Source: Terrabacter sp. Ter38
Lineage (GTDB): Bacteria > Actinomycetota > Actinomycetes > Actinomycetales > Dermatophilaceae
Direction: 5' to 3'
Length of the DNA stretch: 64,000 bases
NCBI RefSeq assembly: GCF_024519435.1
Contig: NZ_JALJRZ010000008.1
Location: 124,001-188,000, forward strand
The notes under the pieces are model-generated. The model did not search any database. It had not been told where the DNA came from and saw nothing but the letters and a program-made list of their open reading frames with translations. Both the position numbers and the translations under genes were made by a program. Below, piece after piece: positions 9,152 through 16,172 of the stretch. Numbering within the stretch: the stretch's first letter is position 1; the number at the start of each line of letters is the position of its first letter.

Positions 9152-9218
9152 TGCTCCGGCCACTTCCATCGTCCCTCGTCGTGCGGGCGTCGGCAGGGAG
9201 TTGTGACTGCTCAGACAG
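9152..9218 (-). promoter_or_regulatory. Conserved usp promoter block, copy 2
   Basis: Same two blocks as upstream of the first USP, 26 nt apart: CCACTTCCATCGTCC ending at 9174 and TTGTGACTGCTCAGACAG at 9201-9218. The distances to the two ATGs (33 and 37 nt) are similar. Confidence 0.6.
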
Positions 9219-9540
9219 GTGCAGTCGGGGATATCGCGGATGACCCAGCGGCCGCGGAGCCCGTTGCCGTTGAAGTTGGACTCGGCGTCCCGTTCCTCCA
9301 CCTCACCCTGGGACGCCGAGCACCCACGGGTCGAGTAGGCGGTCTGCATGTCGGCGAGCCTCTGCGTGAACGGCTTGGGCGACACCGCGGTGGCGATCGT
9401 GCGAACGCCGCTGTGGGCGACGATGCCCGTCACGACGTACCCCTCCGGCACGGCCGCGCTCCCAGGCAACGACGCCGGCACCGTTCGTCACTCTCGCACC
9501 CGGCGAGGACGAGCGCCGTCAGGAGGCCAAGAGGTGCTGG
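9200..9540 (-). pseudogene. Remnant of a secreted lipoprotein gene
   Basis: One frame carries a signal-peptide core ending in a lipobox (GLLTALVLAGC, Cys at 9496-9498) but has no start codon and stops 22 codons past the lipobox Cys. A second frame continues as an open, protein-like segment (VPEGYVVTGIVAHSGVRTIATAV ... FTQRLADMQTAYSTRGC ... GRWVIRDIPDC) that reads into the usp promoter. One frameshift and loss of the start would explain it. The decarboxylase C-terminus overlaps its 5' part. Low-complexity shadow coding is the alternative. Confidence 0.4.
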
Positions 9541-10945
9541 GCTTCTGCTGGCCGCCTGCTGGGGACACGGCTCCGGCGGCACGCAGGATGGCGGCGGCGG
9601 AGATGTCGATGTCGTGCTCGCGGGTCGTGGCATTGGACACCGAGACGCGGATGAGCCGCTGACCGTGCCACGTCGTGGCGCCGACCCAGCACGTGCCGTC
9701 GCGCTGCACGGCGTCGACGATCGCGTCCGTGCGTCCGGGATCCCCGATGCTGACGAGGACCTGGTTGAGCACGACGTCGTTGTGGATGGTGGCGCCGCCG
9801 GCCGCGAGACGCTCGGCCATGCGCTGCGCCAGGGCACAGGATCGGTCGACGAGCTGGGCCACACCCTCGGTGCCGAGCTCGCGCAGGGCGGCCCAGACCG
9901 CGAAACCCCTTGCCCGTCTGGATGACTCGGGAGTCAGGTCGCCGAGGACGTGGTCGGACTCCGAGCCCGACCCGGTGAGGTATGCCGCCGCGTAGGACAT
10001 CGTGGCTGCGTGCAGGTCGGCGTCGGCACAGAAGGCGAGTCCGCAGTCATAGGGGACGTTGAGCCACTTGTGGGCGTCCGTGCCCCACGAGTCGGCCAGC
10101 TCGACCCCGTCGACGAGAGGGGCGGTCCGGGGGCTCGCGGCCGCCCAGAGCCCGAAGGCGCCGTCGACGTGGACCCACGCGCCGTGCTCGTGCGCCACAG
10201 TCGTCCCGGTCCTGAGGTCATCGCACGCCCCGGTGTTGACGTTGCCGGCCTGGAGGCAGACGATCACCGGCCGCTCGCACACGGTGTCGAGGGTGGTCCG
10301 GAGATGGTCGAGGTCGATGGCGCCCTGCGGGGTCACGGCGACGGGCTCGATGCTGCCCGTGCCGAACCCGAGCAGCCGGGCGGCCCGGTCGATCGTGGCG
10401 TGCCGCTCCTCGCTCGCGACGATGGCCACCCGGGGAGCACCGAAGAGACCGTCCCGCGCGACGTCCCACCCGACGTCGGCGAGCACCCGCTGTCGTCCGA
10501 CCGCGAGGCCCACGGTGTTCGCTGCCTGAGCGCCCGTGACGAAACCGACCGAGACGGACGAGGGCAGGCCCAGCAGCTGCTTGGCCCAGGCTCCGGCCGC
10601 CCGTTCGGCGGCCGCCGCGGCCGGCGAGAGGACCTCGTTGTAGGCGCACTGGTCCCAGCCTGCAGTGAGCAGGTCGGCGGCCGTGGCCGCCGGCGAGGCG
10701 CCCCCGATGACGAAACCGAAGAAGCGCGGACCGACGGTGCCGACGAGGCCGGGGAGCGCGGCCGCGATCAGCTCGTCGACGACGGCGCTCGGGTCGGTTC
10801 GCGTCACGGCCAGTGGCCCGCCGAACGCCGTTGCCAGTGCCCCACGGTCGGGTGCTGTCGCCACGGGCAGGTCCGCGACGGTGGTGCGGTGCCGAGCCCC
10901 TTCGGCAGCAGCGCGGGCGTAGAGCTGGTGCAGGTCGACGTCCAT
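9488..10945 (-). CDS. PLP-dependent group II-type decarboxylase / aminotransferase
   Basis: A 485-residue fold-type I PLP enzyme. Asp261 (HVDGAFG) would contact the pyridine nitrogen and Lys293 (SWGTDAHKWLNVPYDCG) should form the Schiff base. FFGFVIGGASPAATAADLL near residue 75-92 is typical of the pyridoxal-dependent decarboxylase family (aromatic-amino-acid or glutamate type). The substrate is not predictable, and many relatives are annotated only as aspartate aminotransferase family proteins. ATG 10945 is preferred because family similarity begins there; an ATG 8 codons upstream is possible. The last ~22 residues (Pro/Arg-rich) overlap a lipoprotein remnant in another frame and may be a recent extension. 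Confidence 0.85.
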   Translation of the reverse strand: MDVDLHQLYARAAAEGARHRTTVADLPVATAPDRGALATAFGGPLAVTRTDPSAVVDELIAAALPGLVGTVGPRFFGFVIGGASPAATAADLLTAGWDQCAYNEVLSPAAAAAERAAGAWAKQLLGLPSSVSVGFVTGAQAANTVGLAVGRQRVLADVGWDVARDGLFGAPRVAIVASEERHATIDRAARLLGFGTGSIEPVAVTPQGAIDLDHLRTTLDTVCERPVIVCLQAGNVNTGACDDLRTGTTVAHEHGAWVHVDGAFGLWAAASPRTAPLVDGVELADSWGTDAHKWLNVPYDCGLAFCADADLHAATMSYAAAYLTGSGSESDHVLGDLTPESSRRARGFAVWAALRELGTEGVAQLVDRSCALAQRMAERLAAGGATIHNDVVLNQVLVSIGDPGRTDAIVDAVQRDGTCWVGATTWHGQRLIRVSVSNATTREHDIDISAAAILRAAGAVSPAGGQQKPSTSWPPDGARPRRVRE

Positions 10946-11088
10946 CCCCCGCACGGTCCTCCGCGACACGGGTGGTGCGCAAGAGTCGGGCCCGAAGCCG
11001 GAGGACGCGATCCGTCAGCGCAGGGCCACGCGATGCCCTCCGACCCGGATGGGACTGTCACACAGAGAAACTCGTGCGCCAATACCTC

Positions 11089-11117
11089 TTGACCATTGTT
11101 CGAACACCTGTTCTACT
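11089..11117 (+). promoter_or_regulatory. LexA-box promoter of the DUF222/HNH gene
   Basis: TTGACC (11089-11094), 17 nt, then TCTACT (11112-11117) form a sigma-70-like promoter. Between and across them lies CGAAC-ACCT-GTTCT (11101-11114), one mismatch from the actinobacterial SOS box CGAAC-N4-GTTCG. A repressor bound there would block RNA polymerase. The predicted transcription start falls at or next to ATG 11123. Confidence 0.75.
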
Positions 11118-11122
11118 GGAGT

Positions 11123-12760
11123 ATGGACGGGGCGATGGCTGTAGGGAGTCATTCATGGCCCGCTGCTGCCGAGGACGCCGATGCCGTTGTCGACCTCGAC
11201 CACCTCGCCGACCTTTATCGATCGCGGGTCGAGACCCGCGTTCCAGTCCGGCAGCGCGACCTGCCACTTCTCGAGCGCACCCTTCGCCACCACCTGGCCG
11301 AGGCGGCCCTCACCCATGTGCTGCCGACACTCGTGACCGAGCTGGTCGAGGCGGTGGCAGACGATCTCCTGGCGGCGCAGCCCGATGAGGCACGGACGGA
11401 GCTGGAGTCGATGGCCGACGCAGACCTCAGGGTGGTCGAGTCCGTCGAGCGCTGCAAGGCGATCCTCGACGCCGTGGGCCTGGAGGCCCTGGCTCGGCTC
11501 CGCTCGACGATTGAGGCAGGTGAGCTGGCGCGCTTCGCCGACCTCGGCCGCCCTCGTCCTGCGGGCTGGATCGATGCCGACCACCTGACCGCGATGGAGG
11601 TGTCCACCGCCACCGGCCTCGGCGCCCACGAGGTGAGCTCCCGACTCGACCTCGCGACCGCCCGCACACCGGGAGCCGCTGCGCTCCGCGGTCGCCTGCA
11701 GCGCGGCGCGGTCACGCTCTACCGTGCATGCACGATCCAGGCTGCGATCGCCGCGCTGCCGTCCGAGTGCGGGCCGCGCATCGTCGACTCCGCGCTCCGG
11801 CCGAAGGACGGCGCTCCGCCATCACCGAGCCTCTTCCGCCAGCGGCTCACGCGCGCGTGCCTCGCGGCCGACCGCGAGGCCGCCGAGCGGCGTCGTGCAG
11901 CCCGACGGCGTCGCGGCGCCTACGCGCAGATCGACCACGAGGGCCTCGGCGTGCTCACCGTCGTCAATGACGCCGACAAGATCATCGCCGCGATGGAGCG
12001 AGCGGACGCCGTCGCTCGGGCCGCTCGGGCTCAGGGCGACCCCCGCGATCTCGACTCACTGCGTGCCGACGTCATCACCGACATCCTGATGTTCGGCTGG
12101 CCCGAGCCCGTCGGTGCCGACGTGTCGCCGTCCGGCTCGACCGCGGCCGGTGAGGGCGTATGCCGTTCCGCCAGTGAGTGGTTCACGCGTATGGGGCGGC
12201 GGCCGGCAGCGACAGTGACCCTCGTGATCCCGTTCACGACGGCGGTCGGACTCACCGACGCGCCGTGCGAGGTCCCGGGTCATGGCTGGGTGACGGCCGA
12301 GCACGCCCGCCGGATCATGCTCAACGACGGCTCGACGTGGCGCCGACTGGCCGTCGACGCCGACAGCGGTGCCGCCGCTCACCTCGAGACGCACGCCTAT
12401 CGGCCGACGCCGGCGATGCGAGCCCACGTCGAGGCCGTCGACGGGACGTGCCTGGCGCCGGGGTGCACCGTGCCTGCCGCACGGTGCGACCTCGACCACG
12501 ACATACCGTGGCCGCACGGCCCGACCGAGGTCACGAACCTCACGAGCAAGCACCGTCCCCACCACAACCTGCACACCAATGGCCACTGGCTCGTGCGCCG
12601 AGACGGCGACCGAGTTCGATGGCGCACCAAGGCCGGTCGCGTCTACGACACCTACCCCAAGGACTGGCTCGACGGCGTCCGGGACACGTCGCTCGCACCG
12701 CCATCTCGAGATCAGTCGACCGGCCGTCGCGCAACCGATCTCGAGCCGCCACCCTTCTGA
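11123..12760 (+). CDS. DUF222 / HNH endonuclease-signature protein (13E12-type)
   Basis: A 545-residue protein. DUF222 occupies about residues 40-330. The C-terminal HNH motif is CLAPGCTVPAARCDLDHDIPW followed by NLTSKHRPHHNLHTNGHW: two Cys as likely Zn ligands, DLDH as the first His, then N and H-HN. This is the architecture of the abundant actinobacterial 13E12 repeat family; its biological role is unsettled. ATG 11123 is chosen because it lies 5 nt past the -10 (leaderless). ATG 11135 is an alternative. The LexA box in the promoter predicts induction by DNA damage, as I recall for some mycobacterial 13E12 members. Confidence 0.88.
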   Translation: MDGAMAVGSHSWPAAAEDADAVVDLDHLADLYRSRVETRVPVRQRDLPLLERTLRHHLAEAALTHVLPTLVTELVEAVADDLLAAQPDEARTELESMADADLRVVESVERCKAILDAVGLEALARLRSTIEAGELARFADLGRPRPAGWIDADHLTAMEVSTATGLGAHEVSSRLDLATARTPGAAALRGRLQRGAVTLYRACTIQAAIAALPSECGPRIVDSALRPKDGAPPSPSLFRQRLTRACLAADREAAERRRAARRRRGAYAQIDHEGLGVLTVVNDADKIIAAMERADAVARAARAQGDPRDLDSLRADVITDILMFGWPEPVGADVSPSGSTAAGEGVCRSASEWFTRMGRRPAATVTLVIPFTTAVGLTDAPCEVPGHGWVTAEHARRIMLNDGSTWRRLAVDADSGAAAHLETHAYRPTPAMRAHVEAVDGTCLAPGCTVPAARCDLDHDIPWPHGPTEVTNLTSKHRPHHNLHTNGHWLVRRDGDRVRWRTKAGRVYDTYPKDWLDGVRDTSLAPPSRDQSTGRRATDLEPPPF

Positions 12761-12805
12761 ACGTGCGGTGATGCCGAACGTGCGGTCGCGCCCTGTCAGC
12801 CGCCC

Positions 12806-13249
12806 TCACGACGCGGCGGTGAGCGGCTCGGGCAGCCTGAAGATGCCGTCACGCGTGGCGAGGTAGAAGCCGAGCAGGTCGACCTCGTGCTCGGCGCACC
12901 GGTCGATCGCCAGCTGGTGCCAGACCCGGTCGACGTCGTCGGGCGCCGTTCCCCGCGGCCGGCCCCGACCGATGAGAATGGACCCGTCGTTGTCGGCCAC
13001 GAGCGGCAGGAGCATCCCGAGCAGCTGGGCCAGGCTGTTGGCCTCGGCATCCGGCGGCACGTCGTGCAGCAGGATCGGTTGGATGCCCCGGTCCTCGGCG
13101 TCGCAGATCATCAGGGCGACACACCCGGCGGCGCGGTCGGTGTCGCCGATGATGAGGTCGATGACGTCGGCGGCGACGCGACGGTTGGTCAGGGGGATCT
13201 CACTCGCCCGTGGGGGCAGGTCTTTGAAGGTCATGCCCGCCATCGTCAT
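12806..13249 (-). CDS. Conserved hypothetical protein, about 147 aa
   Basis: I do not recognise the family. The sequence is soluble and alternates beta strands and helices: RVAADVIDLIIGDTDRAAGCVALMICDAEDRGIQPILLHDVPP, then DNDGSILIGRGRPRG, then HEVDLLGFYLATRDGIFRLPEP. The strand-rich ILLHDVPP ... LIGRGRP ... LLGFYLATRDG pattern suggests a compact sensor or enzyme fold, with no catalytic motif that I can name. Three closely spaced ATGs (13249, 13243, 13234) compete and none has a clear RBS, so the start is uncertain by five codons. It lies between the convergent HNH gene and the upstream NERD-helicase gene, same strand as the latter. Confidence 0.6.
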   Translation of the reverse strand: MTMAGMTFKDLPPRASEIPLTNRRVAADVIDLIIGDTDRAAGCVALMICDAEDRGIQPILLHDVPPDAEANSLAQLLGMLLPLVADNDGSILIGRGRPRGTAPDDVDRVWHQLAIDRCAEHEVDLLGFYLATRDGIFRLPEPLTAAS

Positions 13250-13307
13250 CCGCACGCGCGGCAGCGCGCTGAGGTTGTCCCCAGCCCCCGCCGGCGTCCC
13301 CGCGGCG

Positions 13308-14972
13308 TCAGCCGATGCCGAGACGGTGAGCCACCTGGGCGCCACCGATCTCGCGGATGAAGTCCGGGTCCCCCACGACGACGAGCTCGTCGGTGGCGCG
13401 CGACATGCCCACGTAGAGCATCTCGCGGGCGCGCTCGGTGTTCTTCGCGTTGACACAGAGGACGACCGCGCGGCGTTCGAGTCCCTTGCAGCCGAGGACG
13501 TGTCCGTAGAAGACGTCGTCGTTGTCCCAGAAGGACCGCCAGTAGCCGACGTGACCGTCCGCCTCCTGACGCTCGACCTGGGCCGGGTGCCGTGACCCCA
13601 TTGTCAGGAGGGCAACGTGCTGCGGTTGCCATCCCTGCTCCAGGAGCAGGTCGACCTGGTCGTCGGCGCTGCCGATCGCCTTGTCACGAGGACAGGCGAC
13701 GAAGCGGACGTCGGCACCGACCCCTCCACGGAGGTGCATCCGCATCGGTGCGAGCGGCCCGAAGGCCCGGGCGATCTGCTGCGTGTTGCGCAGGTTGTGG
13801 TCGAGGACGAGTGGGACGAGCGGCACCGGGGGCTGGCCGAAGCGGGCGAAGATCCGCTGGTTCTCGTCGGAGTAGACGTAGAGACCGCCCTCGTCCTCGT
13901 CGCGCAGCGCCTTCATGAGGGGGTACCACCAGTGGTCGGCGAAGTCCTGGGCCTCGTCGACGATGACGGCGTCGAACTTCTTGCCGTCCGGGAGTGCTGC
14001 AGCGATCTCGGTCATCCGGGCGGCCAGGTCTCGCTCCCAGAAGGCTGCGTCGTTGCGGTCGTGCGACGCGGTGTCGATCCCCCACTCGTTGGCGAGGTCC
14101 TCGAAGGAACCGACGAAAGCCGGCCGATGGTGTCGCGGCACTCCGGCGAGCTGCCGTTTGAAGTACTGGGAGAGACCGATCGAGTAACAGACGAGGGCCA
14201 CGCGCTGCGCCTTGCGGTCGCCCTGGCCACGGGTGATGTCCTTGGCCTGGGTGAGGGCCAGGATCGTCTTGCCGCTGCCAGCACCTCCCCGGATCTCCAT
14301 CCGCCTGATCATCCGTGTCACCGACAGCAGCGTTGCCTGCTCCTGAGTGAGGCGGTCCGCCGTGGCCTCGCGCTCATCCGCCTCGCTCGTGATGTCAGGG
14401 ACCGGGAAGCTGCGTCCCGTGAGGATCTCGAGGATGAGCTCGACGTCGTCCGCGTTCGGCACGCGTTGGGAGTGCTCCTGGAGCTCGCAGACGTCGTGCA
14501 GACGTCCGGCAAGGTCGTCGAGGTCACCGCGCCCACTGATCATCCAGCGAGGGCAGTCGGGCGTCGCGAAGTCGTCGGCGACGTCGGTGTAGGGCACCAC
14601 GATGGCGTGTCCCCAGCGCACCCTGCTGTGCCTGCCCTTCCACCGCGGGTCGTCCTCGACGAAGGTGCGCAGGGCGTACTTGCCGTCACGGCACTGGTCG
14701 ACCGGTCGGACCCGGCTGCGCCGCGCGCCACCGCCGGACCACCACTGACCCTGGTGATCGACCGAGACGCTGCCCCCCTTGACCTCGACGACGACGATCC
14801 CGACCTGGGGCATGATGACGACGACGTCGAGCTCGTGGTCCTTGAGCACCGAGGTCAGTCGCATGTTGGGGATCAGCACCGTGTCGTCGGCCGCTGTGCG
14901 ACAGAGCCGCTCCCAGACCAACCGTTCGGACTCGTGCGCGAAGCGCGGCGTCTCCCCCACCACCCTGACCAT
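13308..14972 (-). CDS. NERD-domain superfamily I DNA/RNA helicase-like ATPase
   Basis: A 554-residue protein. An N-terminal NERD nuclease-like domain (HELDVVVIMPQVGIVVVEVKGGSV, with E...D...E-x-K) is followed by an SF1 helicase core: Walker A GGAGSGKTILALTQA, Walker B AVIVDEAQDFADHWW, motif III-like LYVYSDENQRIF and a C-terminal UvrD-like VLGCKGLERRAVVLCVNAKN ... LYVGMSRATDELVVVGD. NERD-UvrD fusions are common standalone proteins, sometimes linked to DNA repair or phage defence; the role here is unknown. No RBS is obvious at ATG 14972. Confidence 0.88.
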   Translation of the reverse strand: MVRVVGETPRFAHESERLVWERLCRTAADDTVLIPNMRLTSVLKDHELDVVVIMPQVGIVVVEVKGGSVSVDHQGQWWSGGGARRSRVRPVDQCRDGKYALRTFVEDDPRWKGRHSRVRWGHAIVVPYTDVADDFATPDCPRWMISGRGDLDDLAGRLHDVCELQEHSQRVPNADDVELILEILTGRSFPVPDITSEADEREATADRLTQEQATLLSVTRMIRRMEIRGGAGSGKTILALTQAKDITRGQGDRKAQRVALVCYSIGLSQYFKRQLAGVPRHHRPAFVGSFEDLANEWGIDTASHDRNDAAFWERDLAARMTEIAAALPDGKKFDAVIVDEAQDFADHWWYPLMKALRDEDEGGLYVYSDENQRIFARFGQPPVPLVPLVLDHNLRNTQQIARAFGPLAPMRMHLRGGVGADVRFVACPRDKAIGSADDQVDLLLEQGWQPQHVALLTMGSRHPAQVERQEADGHVGYWRSFWDNDDVFYGHVLGCKGLERRAVVLCVNAKNTERAREMLYVGMSRATDELVVVGDPDFIREIGGAQVAHRLGIG

Positions 14973-15003
14973 TCCGCGACGGTAGCGGCTGAGGGTGACA
15001 GGC

Positions 15004-15058
15004 AGGGCGTATGCCGTCCGGCGCGTCTCTCGGGGACGCGGCGGACGGCATACGCCCT
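15004..15058 (-). terminator. Perfect 17-bp inverted repeat carrying two GTATGCC motifs
   Basis: AGGGCGTATGCCGTCCG (15004-15020) pairs perfectly with 15042-15058. The loop contains a second short stem (GCGTC/GACGC). It lies between the aldo/keto reductase stop (15088) and the helicase start (14972), so on the minus strand it follows the reductase gene. It is symmetric and could act in both directions. Confidence 0.7.
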
Positions 15059-15087
15059 CTGTGGTGGTGCCCAGCGAGTGCCGGGTG

Positions 15088-16098
15088 TCAGGCGACGCGC
15101 TGCTGCGGCGCCGTCTCCTTGGTCTTGCCCGGGTCCTTCTCGACGATGTCGCCGAGGACGTCGTCGATCTTCGCCATGAGCTCGGGCTCGAGCTTCACAC
15201 CGGCCGCCTTGACGTTCTCGGCGACCTGCTCGGGACGCGAGGCGCCGACGAGGGCAGCCGCGACGTTGGGGTTCTGGAGCACCCAGGCGACGGCGAGCTG
15301 TGCCATCGTCAGCCCGGCCTCGTCGGCGATCGGCTTGAGGTTCTGCACGCGGGTCAGCACATCGTCGTTCATGAAGCGCTTGATCATGTCGGCGCCGCCC
15401 TTCTCGTCGGCGGCACGCGAGCCCTCGGGCGGCTGCTGGCCGGGCTGGTACTTGCCCGTCAGCACGCCCTGGGCGATGGGGCTCCACACGATCTGGCTGA
15501 CGCCGAGCTCCTCGCACGTCGGGACGACCTCGCCCTCGATGACGCGCCACAGCATGGAGTACTGCGGCTGGCTCGAGATGAGCTGGAAGCCGAGCTCCTT
15601 TGCGAGAGTGACGCCTTCGCGGATCTGGTCGGCGGTCCACTCGCTGACGCCGATGTAGAGCGCCTTGCCCTGACGGACGACGTCGGCAAAGGCCTGCATC
15701 GTCTCCTCGAGCGGAGTCTCGGTGTCGTAGCGGTGCGCCTGGTAGAGGTCGACGTAGTCGGTCTGGAGCCGCTCGAGCGAGCCGTTGACCGACTCCATGA
15801 TGTGCTTGCGGGACAGCCCGGTGTCGTTCTTGCCGCCCGGTCCGGTGGGCCAGTAGACCTTCGTGAAGATCTCGAGGCTCTCGCGCCGCTCACCCTTGAG
15901 GGCGTCGCCGAGGACGCTCTCGGCCTTGGTGTTGGCGTAGACGTCCGCCGTGTCGAAGGTGCTGATGCCGGCGTCGAGCGCGGCCCGCACACACTGGGTG
16001 GCGACGTCGTTCTCGACCTGCGAGCCGTGGGTCAGCCAGTTGCCGTAGGTGATCTCGGAGATCTTGAGTCCACTGTTGCCGAGGTATCGGAAGTTCAT
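15088..16098 (-). CDS. Aldo/keto reductase (Kv-beta-like group)
   Basis: A 336-residue TIM-barrel oxidoreductase. The catalytic tetrad is visible: Asp and Tyr in FDTADVYANTKAE, Lys in EIFTKVYW and His in DLYQAHRYD. The NADPH-binding end reads LVGASRPEQVAENVKA. The N-terminus (MNFRYLGNSGLKISEITYGNW) and SPIAQGVLTGKY match the voltage-gated K+ channel beta-subunit-like AKR group, which reduces aldehydes and methylglyoxal. A GGAGGA directly precedes the ATG. Divergent from the LuxR regulator, with 74 nt between the starts. Confidence 0.92.
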   Translation of the reverse strand: MNFRYLGNSGLKISEITYGNWLTHGSQVENDVATQCVRAALDAGISTFDTADVYANTKAESVLGDALKGERRESLEIFTKVYWPTGPGGKNDTGLSRKHIMESVNGSLERLQTDYVDLYQAHRYDTETPLEETMQAFADVVRQGKALYIGVSEWTADQIREGVTLAKELGFQLISSQPQYSMLWRVIEGEVVPTCEELGVSQIVWSPIAQGVLTGKYQPGQQPPEGSRAADEKGGADMIKRFMNDDVLTRVQNLKPIADEAGLTMAQLAVAWVLQNPNVAAALVGASRPEQVAENVKAAGVKLEPELMAKIDDVLGDIVEKDPGKTKETAPQQRVA

Positions 16099-16172
16099 TC
16101 CTCCACCGTATGCCGCCCCCGATGTTGCTCGGACCCCGCTCCCCGTCGAGGGGACGCACGTACGATCGCCAC

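Noticed and set aside
11123-12760. HNH gene as a homing endonuclease or intein
   Set aside because: It is a free-standing DUF222 protein with its own promoter; no interrupted host gene is seen.
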